Below are positions 28,924 through 37,606 of a DNA stretch of 64,000 bases, in pieces; the stretch's first letter is position 1; every line of letters starts with the position of its first letter. The notes below the pieces were generated by a model. It was not told the origin of the DNA, did not search any database, and worked only from the letters and a program-made list of their open reading frames with translations. Position numbers and translations under genes: made by a program. The DNA is from Micromonospora profundi (lineage in GTDB: Bacteria > Actinomycetota > Actinomycetes > Mycobacteriales > Micromonosporaceae), in the NCBI RefSeq assembly GCF_011927785.1, contig NZ_JAATJK010000001.1, positions 2,728,001 through 2,792,000 of the forward strand. The letters run 5' to 3'.

Positions 28924-30416
28924 TGGAGACAGACATCGCGATCGTCGGCGCCGGCTTCGGCGGCCTGGGGGCTGCCATCGCCCTGCAACGGGCCGGCTTC
29001 ACCGACTATCTCGTCTTCGACCGCGGTGACGACGTCGGCGGCACCTGGCGGGACAACACCTACCCCGGCTGCGCCTGCGACGTGCCGTCGCACCTCTACT
29101 CCTTCTCCTTCGCCCCCAACCCACGCTGGTCGAACACGTTCTCCAGCCAGCCGGAGATCTGGGACTACCTGCGCGACTGCGTCGACCGCTTCGGGATACG
29201 CCCGAAGGTACGTCTGCGTCACGAGGTCCTCGACGCGCGCTGGGACGAGCAGCGCCAGCGCTGGCTGCTGCGGACCTCCGGGGGCGACCACAGCGCCCGC
29301 GTCCTCATCTGCGCGGCCGGCCCGCTCAGCGAACCCGCCGTCCCCGACCTGCCGGGCATTGACGACTTCGCCGGCACGGTCTTCCACTCCGCGCGCTGGC
29401 GGCACGACCACGACCTGAGCGGTCGCCGCGTCGCGGTCATCGGCACCGGCGCGTCGGCGGTCCAGTTCGTGCCGCAGATCCAGCCGGCCGTCGAGAGGCT
29501 GACGCTGTTCCAGCGGTCCCCCGCCTGGATCATGCCCAGGCGCTCGCGCCGCATCAGCCGGGTCGAGCAGGCCGCGTTCCGCACCGTGCCCGGCGCGCAG
29601 CGGGCCGCGCGAGCCTGGCTCTATCTGGTACGCGAGGTCATGGGCCTTGGTTTCCTGCACCCGACGGTCAACCGCCTCGCCTCGCGGCTGTCCCTGCGGA
29701 CGCTGCGACGTCAGGTCAGCGACCCGACCCTGCGGGACAAGCTCACCCCCCGGTACGCGATGGGCTGCAAACGGGTGCTGATCTCCAACGACTACTGGCC
29801 GTCGCTCACCCGCCCGAACGTCGACGTGGTCACGGCGGGCATCACCCGGATCCTGCCCGACGGCCTGGTCACCGCCGACGGTGTGCACCACAGGGCGGAC
29901 ACGATCATCCTCGGCACCGGCTTCCACGTCACCGACTCCCCCGTCGTACGGCTCATCCACGGGCGGGACGGGCGCAACCTTGGCGATGCCTGGACCCCCA
30001 GCATGCACGCGTACCGGGGCACCACAGTCGCCGGCTTCCCCAACCTGTTCTTCCTGCTCGGCCCCAACACCGGGCTCGGGCACACCTCGGTGGTGCTGAT
30101 GATCGAGGCGCAGCTGCGCCTGATGCTCGCCGCACTGCGGCACATGCGGGCCAGAGGCGTCCAGTCCATCGAGCCGACCCCGCAGGCGCAACGACGCTGG
30201 ACGCAGCGGGTCGACCGGAAGATGACCGGGACCGTGTGGCAGACCGGCTGTTCGAGCTGGTATCTCGACGCCACCGGCCGCAACACCACCATCTGGCCGG
30301 GCTTCGCCACCGGCTTCCGGCTGCGGCTGCGCCGGTTCCGCCCCGCCGACCACCGGATCATTCCGGCCGACACCACACCCAACGAACCGGAACGGGAGCA
30401 CGCCGATGCGGTATGA
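28923..30416 (+). CDS. Baeyer-Villiger-type flavin monooxygenase
   Basis: A 497-residue FAD/NADPH monooxygenase: FAD motif GAGFGGLG at the N-terminus, GGTWRDNTYPGCACDVPSHL, the BVMO fingerprint F-x-G-x3-H-x3-W as FAGTVFHSARW (near residue 150), and the NADPH motif GTGASA. Length and motifs match the mycobacterial EthA/MymA group. It would insert oxygen next to a ketone, or oxidise S or N, in the cytoplasm. Translation is coupled to DUF4873 and overlaps the SDR by 11 nt. With the SDR and hydrolase it forms a logical alcohol to ketone to ester to acid route (inference). Confidence 0.9.
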   Translation: METDIAIVGAGFGGLGAAIALQRAGFTDYLVFDRGDDVGGTWRDNTYPGCACDVPSHLYSFSFAPNPRWSNTFSSQPEIWDYLRDCVDRFGIRPKVRLRHEVLDARWDEQRQRWLLRTSGGDHSARVLICAAGPLSEPAVPDLPGIDDFAGTVFHSARWRHDHDLSGRRVAVIGTGASAVQFVPQIQPAVERLTLFQRSPAWIMPRRSRRISRVEQAAFRTVPGAQRAARAWLYLVREVMGLGFLHPTVNRLASRLSLRTLRRQVSDPTLRDKLTPRYAMGCKRVLISNDYWPSLTRPNVDVVTAGITRILPDGLVTADGVHHRADTIILGTGFHVTDSPVVRLIHGRDGRNLGDAWTPSMHAYRGTTVAGFPNLFFLLGPNTGLGHTSVVLMIEAQLRLMLAALRHMRARGVQSIEPTPQAQRRWTQRVDRKMTGTVWQTGCSSWYLDATGRNTTIWPGFATGFRLRLRRFRPADHRIIPADTTPNEPEREHADAV

Positions 30417-31278
30417 CCTGGCGGGCAGGACTCTGCTCATCACCGGCGCGGCACGCGGCATCGGGGCGCAGCTGGCCCGCGACGCCGTCGCCCGGGGCGC
30501 GCAGGTCGCCCTCGTGGGCCTGGAGGGCGAGCGGCTCCGGCAGCTCAGCGCCGACCTCGACGCCCACTGGTACGAGTGCGACGTCACCGACCAGGCGGCG
30601 CTGGACGAGGCGGTCGCCTCCACGGTGGACCGTTTCGGCGGCATCGACGTGGTCGTCGCCAACGCGGGGATCGCGAACCTGGGCACCGTGGCGGTCGGGC
30701 CTGTCGACGCGTTGGTGCGTACCGTCGAGGTGAACCTCTGCGGCGCGATCCGCACTGTCAGCGCGGCCCTGCCACACGTCACCGCCGCCCGTGGTCACGT
30801 CCTGATCATCTCGTCGGCCGCCGCCTTCGCGGCCATGCCCGGCATGGCCGCCTACTGCGCGTCCAAGGCGGGCGTGGAGCAGTTCGCAAACGTGCTGCGC
30901 CTGGAGACCCGGGCACGAGGCGTCACCGTCGGCACGGCACATCCGATCTGGATCGACACCGACCTGGTCCGCGACATCCGCGACGACCTGGCGTCGTTCC
31001 GCGCCACACTGAGCCGGCTGCCGTGGCCGCTGTCCACCGTCGTCCCGGTCGAGCAGTGCGCCGACGCCCTGCTGCGCGGCATCGAGCGCCGCAAACGCAA
31101 GGTGTACGTGCCACGGTCGCTCGCCCTGGTGCAGGCGCTGCGACCGGTGGTGCTGAGCAGCTTCTCGGACGCCTTGATCTCCCGTTTCGGGGGCCGGACG
31201 ATGGTCGGCCAGATGGAGGACGAGGTCCGCCAGCTCGGACGCTCCTTCGGCAGGACGTCGGTGGGAGGCCGGTCGTGA
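30406..31278 (+). CDS. SDR-family oxidoreductase in monooxygenase operon
   Basis: A 290-residue short-chain dehydrogenase: TGAARGIG (14-21), NAG (ANAGIANLG), catalytic Ser in LIISSAAAF, and YCASK. The C-terminal extension with conserved basic ERRKRKVYVPRS is common in mycobacterial SadH-like SDRs. Starts inside the monooxygenase 3' end and overlaps the hydrolase gene by 4 nt. Probably oxidises an alcohol to the ketone used by the monooxygenase (inference). Confidence 0.88.
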   Translation: MRYDLAGRTLLITGAARGIGAQLARDAVARGAQVALVGLEGERLRQLSADLDAHWYECDVTDQAALDEAVASTVDRFGGIDVVVANAGIANLGTVAVGPVDALVRTVEVNLCGAIRTVSAALPHVTAARGHVLIISSAAAFAAMPGMAAYCASKAGVEQFANVLRLETRARGVTVGTAHPIWIDTDLVRDIRDDLASFRATLSRLPWPLSTVVPVEQCADALLRGIERRKRKVYVPRSLALVQALRPVVLSSFSDALISRFGGRTMVGQMEDEVRQLGRSFGRTSVGGRS

Positions 31279-32117
31279 GCGTTCACGTCCGTCGTGGGGG
31301 CAGCGGTGAGCCGCTCGTGCTCATCCACGGCATCGGCCACCGCCACCAGGCGTGGGAGCCGGTGTTCGACAGGCTCGCCGCCCACCACGAGGTGATCGCG
31401 CTGGACCTGCCCGGCTTCGGTAACTCCCCGATGCCCGGCACCGGGATGCCCGCCGACATGGCCGCCACCGTCGCCGCGATGCTGCCCGTCCTGACCGAGT
31501 GGGGGCTCGATCGTCCGCACGTGGCCGGTTACAGCCTCGGTGGGGCGATCAGCCTGGAGCTTGCCGCCAGCGGGGTCGTCGCCTCCGCAACTGCCTTCTC
31601 CCCCGCCGGTTTCTTCACGCCTGCCGAGTGCCGCCGGGCACTGACCATCCTCCGGCTCCTGCGGGTCAACTCGTACCTGCCCACTCCACTCATGCGGGTC
31701 GCGCTGCGCTCGTCGTACCTGCGGGCGATGTGCTTCGGGTCGCTTGTGGCCCGCCCGACGCTGCTGGACGCCGACCGCGCGTTGGGCGACGCGCTCGCCC
31801 TGCGGCGCGGCCTCGGCTTCACCGCCGTGGCCCGGGCCGCCCGCGACTACCGGTTCGATGGTGTACGGCTCGCCGACGCGGCGGCGCCGGTGACAATCGG
31901 CTGGGGCGAGTGCGACCGCATCTTCGGCGTCCACCAGGCCGAACGCGCCCGGGCCGGGCTGCCGGCTGCCCGGGTGGTGACGCTGCCCGGCTGCGGACAC
32001 GTACCGATGAGCGATGACCCGGACCTGGTGGCCGAGTTGATCCTGGAGACCACCGGCGCCGTACGACGTCGGTTGCCGGCTGGCGACCAGGGTCACGAAA
32101 ATCACTTCACAAAATAA
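31275..32117 (+). CDS. Alpha/beta-hydrolase (esterase-like)
   Basis: 280 residues from the GTG at 31275 (overlaps the SDR stop). The oxyanion strand LVLIHGIGHRHQAW, nucleophile elbow GYSLGGA (Ser), acid in GECDRIF and His in PGCGHVPM define the fold and triad. Last gene of the operon; a hydrolase here could open the ester or lactone made by the monooxygenase (inference). Confidence 0.87.
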   Translation: MSVHVRRGGSGEPLVLIHGIGHRHQAWEPVFDRLAAHHEVIALDLPGFGNSPMPGTGMPADMAATVAAMLPVLTEWGLDRPHVAGYSLGGAISLELAASGVVASATAFSPAGFFTPAECRRALTILRLLRVNSYLPTPLMRVALRSSYLRAMCFGSLVARPTLLDADRALGDALALRRGLGFTAVARAARDYRFDGVRLADAAAPVTIGWGECDRIFGVHQAERARAGLPAARVVTLPGCGHVPMSDDPDLVAELILETTGAVRRRLPAGDQGHENHFTK

Positions 32118-32151
32118 AAACTTGCAGGCTCTGCAGGTTTGCTTCTAGCCT
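32118..32151 (+). promoter_or_regulatory. Promoter and operator of second TetR gene
   Basis: Imperfect palindrome AAACTTGCAG-GCT-CTGCAGGTTT arms (32118-32140, one mismatch) overlapping -35 TTGCAG (32122-32127); 18-bp spacer; -10 TAGCCT (32146-32151), 7 nt before the GTG at 32158. This indicates a leaderless, probably autoregulated gene. Confidence 0.65.
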
Positions 32152-32157
32152 CGCCGG

Positions 32158-32778
32158 GTGACCGACACCGACCGCGTGACCACCGGGCGACGGGACCGCA
32201 AGAAGGCGCAGACGCGGGCCGCGCTGACCGCCGCGGCGCTACGGCTGGTCGCCGAACGTGGCCTGGAGCACGTGACGGTGGAGGAGATCAGCGAGGCCGC
32301 CGACGTCTCCTCGCGGACGTTCTTCAACTACTTCGCCTGCAAGGACGAGGCGATCACCGACGATCCGGCGCTCGACGGCAGCCGGGTCGTGGCGCGGCTG
32401 GCCACCGTTCCCGCGCAGGTGCCGGCGCTACGGGCCGTCCGCCTCGCCCTCGACGAGGCGATCGGCCCCATACAGGCCGACCGGGAGCTGTGGCGGCTGC
32501 GGCTGACTGTCATCACCGAGAACCCAACCCTGCTGCCCCGGCTGATCGCGGGCAACGTCGCCACCGAGCGGGCCATGGTCTCGGTCATCGCCGCCCGCCT
32601 CGGTGTTGGTCCCGAGCACCCGTACCCGCCGCTGGTCACCGCCGTGGCCGGTGCCGCCTTCCATTGCGCGACGATGCGCTGGGCCGCCGACGACGGGACA
32701 CCGCCGCTCGCCGAGCTGGTGGACGAGGCGTTCGCCGGCATCTCCGCCGGCCTGCCCGATCCGCCACCCCGAGGCTGA
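32158..32778 (+). CDS. TetR-family regulator of the DHA2 exporter
   Basis: A 206-residue TetR protein with HTH KKAQTRAALTAAALRLVAER then VTVEEISEAADVSSRTFFNYF, the motif set of MFTTR-type TetR regulators that control drug exporters. The GTG start is supported by a -10 box 7 nt upstream. The exporter gene follows 87 bp downstream on the same strand. It likely represses itself and the exporter and is released by a toxic ligand (inference). Confidence 0.88.
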   Translation: MTDTDRVTTGRRDRKKAQTRAALTAAALRLVAERGLEHVTVEEISEAADVSSRTFFNYFACKDEAITDDPALDGSRVVARLATVPAQVPALRAVRLALDEAIGPIQADRELWRLRLTVITENPTLLPRLIAGNVATERAMVSVIAARLGVGPEHPYPPLVTAVAGAAFHCATMRWAADDGTPPLAELVDEAFAGISAGLPDPPPRG

Positions 32779-32865
32779 CCCCAGCCCTCTCCTGACCACG
32801 TTCAGCCTCGTCGCATCCCGCCCGAGGCCCACAGCACCCTGTGCACACCCGACAAGGGAGCGTCA

Positions 32866-34443
32866 ATGACCAGCACCATCCCGCCCACCGACACCGCCGC
32901 CGTCGGCACGCGCATGTCGCGTCGGGAGGTTCTCCAGGCCCTATCCGGGCTGATGGTCGGCATGTTCGTGTCCATCCTCGCCTCCACGGTGGTGGCAAAC
33001 GCCCTGCCGCGGATCATCGCCGATCTGAACGGCAGTCAGACCGTCTACACCTGGATCGTCACCAGCGAACTGCTCGCCATGACGGCGACGGTGCCGCTCT
33101 GGGGCAAGATGGCCGACCTGTACAGCAAGAAGCTGCTGATCCAACTCTCGCTCGGATTGTTCGTGGTGGGTTCCCTCATCGCGGGCTTCACACCGAACGT
33201 CGAGGTGCTGCTTGTCAGCCGTGTCGTCCAGGGCATCGGCGCCGGCGGCATGACGGCGCTGGCCATGATCGTCATGGCGGCCATGATCCCGCCGCGTGAG
33301 CTGGGCCGCTACGCCGGCATCTTCGGCGCGGTCTTCGGCGTCGGCACCATCGCCGGTCCGCTGATCGGTGGGGTTCTCGTCGACACGTCATGGCTGGGCT
33401 GGCGCTGGTGCTTCCTCATCGGCGTCCCGTTCAGCATCATCTCCATCGCCCTGCTACAGCGGACCCTGCACCTCCCGGTCGTCCGCCGCAAGGTCACGAT
33501 CGACTGGCTGGGTGCTCTGCTCATCACCTCGGGTGTCTCCACGCTGCTGATCTGGTCGTCCCTGGCCGGCAACAAGTTCGACTGGGCATCCGGCTGGACG
33601 GCGCTGATGGTCATCGGCGGCCTGGCCCTGCTGGGATTGGCGGTGTTCGTCGAGTCGCGGGCGGCGGAACCGATCATCCCGCTGACGATCTTCCGCAGTC
33701 GCACGGTCTCGCTGACCACGATCGCCAGCGTGCTGGTCGGTGTCGCGATGTTCGGCGGCACGGTCTTCCTGTCGCAGTACTTCCAGATCTCGCTGGGCAA
33801 GTCGCCGACCGTCGCGGGCCTGATGAGCCTCCCGATGATCTTCGGTCTGCTCGTGTCGTCGACGGTGGCCGGCCAGCTCATCACGAAGTACGGCCGGTGG
33901 AAGGCCTATCTGGTGGCCGGCGCCGCGGTGATGACCGTCGGGATGGCGCTTTTGGGCACCATCGACGCCCAGACCAGCGTCGGCGTCCTGTCGATCTACA
34001 TGGCCGTGCTGGGCGTCGGCGTCGGCATGCTCATGCAGAACCTCGTGCTCGCCGCGCAGAACGACGTCCCCGCCCACGAGCTCGGCGCCGCGACCTCCGT
34101 GCTGACGTTCTTCCGCAGCATGGGCGGCGCCATCGGCGTCAGCGCGCTCGGCGCGGTCCTGGCGAGCCGGGTGACCTCGCTGACGACCGAGCGACTCGGC
34201 CCGGCGGCGACGGGCGGCGGCACCGCCGAGGTGCCCGACCTGTCCACCCTGCCCGAGCCGGTGCGACTCATCATCCAGGACGTGTACGGCATCGCGACCG
34301 CCGACCTCTTCCTGGTCGGTGCGCCGATCGCGCTGGTCGCGTTGATCGTCGTGCTGTTCATCAAGGAAAAGCCGCTGCACACCCTCAGCGGCGACGAACG
34401 ACGCGCCCAGGAGGAGGCGGCCGCGAAGGCCGCGGTTCACTGA
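32866..34443 (+). CDS. MFS exporter, DHA2 (EmrB/QacA) family
   Basis: A 525-residue transporter with about 14 membrane segments. Typical DHA2 motifs are LASTVVANALPRIIADLNGS (helix 1), WIVTSELLAMTATVPLWGKM (motif A region), GAGGMTALAMIVMAAMIPPR and the central GxxxGPxxGG (GTIAGPLIGGVL). Proton-driven efflux of drugs or a natural product is expected. Controlled by the adjacent TetR (inference). Ends at a GC hairpin. Confidence 0.92.
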   Translation: MTSTIPPTDTAAVGTRMSRREVLQALSGLMVGMFVSILASTVVANALPRIIADLNGSQTVYTWIVTSELLAMTATVPLWGKMADLYSKKLLIQLSLGLFVVGSLIAGFTPNVEVLLVSRVVQGIGAGGMTALAMIVMAAMIPPRELGRYAGIFGAVFGVGTIAGPLIGGVLVDTSWLGWRWCFLIGVPFSIISIALLQRTLHLPVVRRKVTIDWLGALLITSGVSTLLIWSSLAGNKFDWASGWTALMVIGGLALLGLAVFVESRAAEPIIPLTIFRSRTVSLTTIASVLVGVAMFGGTVFLSQYFQISLGKSPTVAGLMSLPMIFGLLVSSTVAGQLITKYGRWKAYLVAGAAVMTVGMALLGTIDAQTSVGVLSIYMAVLGVGVGMLMQNLVLAAQNDVPAHELGAATSVLTFFRSMGGAIGVSALGAVLASRVTSLTTERLGPAATGGGTAEVPDLSTLPEPVRLIIQDVYGIATADLFLVGAPIALVALIVVLFIKEKPLHTLSGDERRAQEEAAAKAAVH

Positions 34444-34461
34444 GCCGTACCACCACAGTGA

Positions 34462-34487
34462 GGGGGCGGGCCGAACGGCCCGCCCCC
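34462..34487 (+). terminator. Terminator after the DHA2 exporter
   Basis: A GC-rich stem of 11-12 bp (34462-34473 with 34476-34487) with a minimal loop, about 20 nt after the stop codon. Confidence 0.75.
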
Positions 34488-34490
34488 GTT

Positions 34491-34641
34491 CTGCGTCCGC
34501 CCGGACGGGCGAGCAGGGGTGCGGGCGGGCTTGCGAGGTGCGGGCGGGCGGCGTGCGAGGGTGCCGGCGGGCAGCGTGCGGACGGGGCGGGCAGGCGGCG
34601 TGCGGGCGGGGCAGGCGGCGCGCGGGCCCCTTCTCTGCCGC
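34491..34641. other. GC-rich repetitive spacer
   Basis: No gene. The plus strand is a run of degenerate GTGCGGGCGGGC and GGCGTGCG words, an irregular short-period repeat with strong G/C strand skew. Confidence 0.6.
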
Positions 34642-34710
34642 CTTTGCTCTGCTTCAACCCACGCAACACTTTGGGCCGGTGACTGTTGCGCCGGTTGAAG
34701 CAGAGCAAAG
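34642..34710. repeat. Long interrupted inverted repeat, REP/MITE-like
   Basis: Perfect 18-bp outer arms (34642-34659 with 34693-34710, CTTTGCTCTGCTTCAACC and its complement) enclose a 2x2 mismatch and a further perfect 7-bp stem (CGCAACA, 34662-34668, with TGTTGCG, 34684-34690) around a 15-nt loop. It lies alone between two transporter genes, too far from either stop to be an ordinary terminator. Confidence 0.85.
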
Positions 34711-34929
34711 GACACGAGCTGATACCGGTCCCCTCCGCTGGCGGGCCGACGTCTCGCGTTTCGCGGTAACGACAAGCCACGAACCGACCGCCACGTAACG
34801 TGAGAATGCAGCCGGCCAACGGCTGACGCAGGCGTGCACGGGGCCGCCAATCGGGCGGCGCTCGGTCGAGCACCGGGACGGACAGCCCTGCACCGCCGCC
34901 GGCCTACTCAGCCGCAGGAGGCGCGGACG
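34711..34929. other. Leader region of the OFA transporter
   Basis: About 220 bp without a credible gene; it presumably holds the promoter for the OFA transporter. An AGGAGG ribosome-binding site lies about 8 nt before the ATG at 34930. Confidence 0.4.
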
Positions 34930-36492
34930 ATGTCCATGCTGTCGGTATTCAACCCTCGGCACACCGTCGCTCCCCCGGGATACAGCCGCTGGCTCATCCC
35001 GACGGCGGCGCTGGCCGTACATGTCTGCATCGGGCAGGTCTACGCCACAAGCGTCTACAAGAACTCCCTCATCGCGCACTTCGACACCAGCCAGACGGCG
35101 ATCGGGGCGATCTTCAGCATCGCCATCGTCATGCTGGGGTCGTCCGCCGCCGTGGGTGGCCGCTGGGTGGAGCGCAACGGACCGCGCCGGGCCATGTTCG
35201 CCTCCGCCTGCTTCTGGGCCACCGGGTTCCTGGTAGGCGCGCTCGGCATCGCGACCCAGCAACTCTGGCTCCTCTACCTCGGGTACGGCGTCATCGGCGG
35301 TATCGGACTCGGCATCGGATACATCTCGCCCGTCTCGACCCTGATCAAGTGGTTCCCGGACCGGCCAGGTCTCGCCACCGGGCTGGCCATCATGGGGTTC
35401 GGCGGCGGCGCCCTTGTCGCCGGCCCGCTCGCGCGGCAACTGCTCTCCCTCTACGACTCCGGCTACAACCCGGACAACCCGGGTGCCGTGGCGTCGGGAA
35501 GCGCCCTCGTGGCGCTCTTCGTCACGTTCGGCATCGGCTACTTCGTGATCATGATGTTCGGCCCGTTCAACGTCCGGGTTCCCGCGCCGGACTGGCGGCC
35601 CGCCGGGTTCGACCCCGCGAGCGTCGCCAGCCGGCCGCTGGTGACGAGGGCGAGCGTGTCCGCGACGAGCGCCGTGCGTACGCGGGCGTTCTGGCTGCTG
35701 TGGATCGTGCTGTTCTGCAACGTCACGGCGGGCATCGGCATCCTGGAACAGGCCAGCCCGATGATCCAGGACTTCTTCCGGGACAACGGGACCACTGCCG
35801 TCTCGGTGTCGGCGGCAGCTGGCTTCGTGGGTGTGCTGTCGCTGTTCAACATGGCCGGGCGGTTCGTCTGGTCGACGACGTCCGACCTCATCGGCCGCAA
35901 GCCCATCTACATGGTCTACCTCGGCCTCGGCATGGTGCTGTACACGCTGCTCGCCGTGGCGGGGCACTCCGCGACCGCCGTCTTCGTGCTGATCGCCGCC
36001 GCGATCATCTCCTTCTACGGCGGCGGGTTCGCCACCATGCCCGCGTACCTGCGCGACCTCTTCGGCACCTTCCAGGTCGGCGCCATCCACGGCCGGCTGC
36101 TGACCGCCTGGTCAGCTGCGGGCGTCGCCGGTCCGCTTATCGTCAACGGCATCCTCGACACGCAGGGCAAGCCCGGCACGCTCACGGCGTCGGCGTACCG
36201 GCCGGCGCTGTTCACAATGGTCGGCATCCTCGCCATCGGCTTCATCGCCAACCTGCTGGTCCGTCCGGTGCCCGAGCGGTTCCACGAGCCGGACCGGGGG
36301 TCGGCGTCGCCCGTGGCGAAGGCAAGCGTCACCGAACCGGTCGCCCTCGGCCCGCAGAGCAACCCTCCGGTGCCCGAGCACGTGGGTGCCCAGACCGGGC
36401 GGCTCTGGTTGTCGTGGCTGCTCGTGGCGTTTCTCCTCGGGTACGGCATCGTCCAGACCGCCATCACCGCCGCGAAGCTGTTCACCGGCTGA
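34930..36492 (+). CDS. OFA-family MFS transporter (oxalate/formate antiporter-like)
   Basis: 520 residues from the ATG at 34930 (AGGAGG upstream; longer frame upstream discarded). Twelve or so membrane helices; OFA-type blocks YSRWLIPTAALAVHVCIGQVY, SAAVGGRWVERNGPRRAM, GYGVIGGIGLGIGYISPVST, KWFPDRPGLATGLAIMGFG and WSTTSDLIGRKP. The C-terminus has an extra hydrophilic loop and a last helix. The OFA family moves formate, oxalate and other carboxylates. Facing the formate dehydrogenase operon, it is a good candidate for formate or oxalate uptake (inference). Confidence 0.9.
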   Translation: MSMLSVFNPRHTVAPPGYSRWLIPTAALAVHVCIGQVYATSVYKNSLIAHFDTSQTAIGAIFSIAIVMLGSSAAVGGRWVERNGPRRAMFASACFWATGFLVGALGIATQQLWLLYLGYGVIGGIGLGIGYISPVSTLIKWFPDRPGLATGLAIMGFGGGALVAGPLARQLLSLYDSGYNPDNPGAVASGSALVALFVTFGIGYFVIMMFGPFNVRVPAPDWRPAGFDPASVASRPLVTRASVSATSAVRTRAFWLLWIVLFCNVTAGIGILEQASPMIQDFFRDNGTTAVSVSAAAGFVGVLSLFNMAGRFVWSTTSDLIGRKPIYMVYLGLGMVLYTLLAVAGHSATAVFVLIAAAIISFYGGGFATMPAYLRDLFGTFQVGAIHGRLLTAWSAAGVAGPLIVNGILDTQGKPGTLTASAYRPALFTMVGILAIGFIANLLVRPVPERFHEPDRGSASPVAKASVTEPVALGPQSNPPVPEHVGAQTGRLWLSWLLVAFLLGYGIVQTAITAAKLFTG

Positions 36493-36513
36493 CGCGGTCA
36501 TACCCGGACAACA

Positions 36514-36542
36514 GGGAAGGCACCCCGAGGGGGTGCCTTCCC
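36514..36542. terminator. Bidirectional terminator, OFA / fdh
   Basis: A perfect 12-bp stem (36514-36525 with 36531-36542), loop of 5 nt, between the convergent transporter and formate dehydrogenase operons. Confidence 0.85.
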
Positions 36543-36547
36543 ACTGC

Positions 36548-37606
36548 TCAGAGCCGGGTCGTCGACGTCTCGTCGAGGCGTTCGCGCTGGGGCACGACCG
36601 TGTACTTCGGATCTCGCGCCGACACCTTGCCGGCCTCGAAGACACCGAACCGGGTGGCGGCCGACGAGGCCACCAGGACCGCGCCGGAGACCGCGGCCAG
36701 GAATCGGCTGCGGCGGCTGACCAGCGCCGCTGCGGTACCGACGGCGAGCAGCACCCGACCGGCCTTGACCAGGCGGCCACTGCGCCCGCGCGTGTAGGGC
36801 TCGCCGACCAGCCCCATCCGCTCCAGCCGGTGGCCGCCGGCGAACTCGACGGCGGCGGCGGCGAGTGCGAGTCGCCGCAGCGGCGCGGTCTGGGTGGCCG
36901 GCGCCGCTATCAGGCCGACCCCCGACGCGGCAGCGAGCGCGCTGCCGGCGAAGACGAACGGCAGCGACGGGTACGCCTCATGCCAGGACGGCACTGCGGT
37001 GTCGGCGAGCAGCACCCCGGTGTACGTGGCCAGTGCCGGCGCGGTGACTGCGGCGGCCAGGCCGGCGGCGTTGCCGACAGGAGGTGCCAGCCTGCGGGCA
37101 AGACCGAGCACGCCGTGCGGTGGGAGCCGGTGCGCGAGTTCGGCGACCGCTGCCACGCCGGCCAGTGGCCCGAACCCGGCGAGGATCCAGGTGCCCACCG
37201 ACATGGGCGAGGTCAGCTTGGCGACCCGGAGCATGTGGTGGAACCGGCCCGGCCGGCCAAGGTCGTGAATCAGCAGGTACGTGCTGGCGACGACGCCCCC
37301 GAGGGCCGTCCACCGGCCGACAGCGCGCAGCTCGGGGCGCCCGGTCAGTTGTGCGCCAGCTCCGATGAGCGCGCCTCCGGCGGCGAGGCCGCCGGTGAAC
37401 AGGTAGCCGGCGATGTCGTACTTCCACACCGGCGGTTTGAGTACCGGTCGGCCGTAGTAGGAGCTGAAGTCGGCCGGCGGCACCGTGAGCTGCTCGCCGC
37501 CGTCGCCGCGCCCACGTCCGCCCCCGCCCTCGCGCCTGTCTAGTCGGGTCTGGAACTCGCGGAACCGGGAGCCGACGGGCTCGTTCGGTGGCGTCGCGCC
37601 GGTCAT
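36548..37606 (-). CDS. NrfD/PsrC-type membrane subunit of formate dehydrogenase
   Basis: 352 residues from the ATG at 37606, overlapping the FeS-subunit stop by 4 nt (an upstream extension is rejected). Cytoplasmic N-terminus, then SSYYGRPVLKPPVWKYDIAG, the signature opening of NrfD-like quinone-reactive proteins, and about eight to nine membrane helices (GYLFTGGLAAGGALIGAG, ASTYLLIHDLGRPGRFHHML). It would pass electrons from the FeS subunit to menaquinone. Last gene of the fdh operon; an NrfD protein replaces the cytochrome-b subunit of E. coli FDH-N. Confidence 0.9.
   Translation of the reverse strand: MTGATPPNEPVGSRFREFQTRLDRREGGGGRGRGDGGEQLTVPPADFSSYYGRPVLKPPVWKYDIAGYLFTGGLAAGGALIGAGAQLTGRPELRAVGRWTALGGVVASTYLLIHDLGRPGRFHHMLRVAKLTSPMSVGTWILAGFGPLAGVAAVAELAHRLPPHGVLGLARRLAPPVGNAAGLAAAVTAPALATYTGVLLADTAVPSWHEAYPSLPFVFAGSALAAASGVGLIAAPATQTAPLRRLALAAAAVEFAGGHRLERMGLVGEPYTRGRSGRLVKAGRVLLAVGTAAALVSRRSRFLAAVSGAVLVASSAATRFGVFEAGKVSARDPKYTVVPQRERLDETSTTRL

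Noticed and set aside
28707..30782. 691-codon minus-strand ORF opposite the monooxygenase
   Set aside because: Shadow frame spanning parts of three well-supported plus-strand genes.
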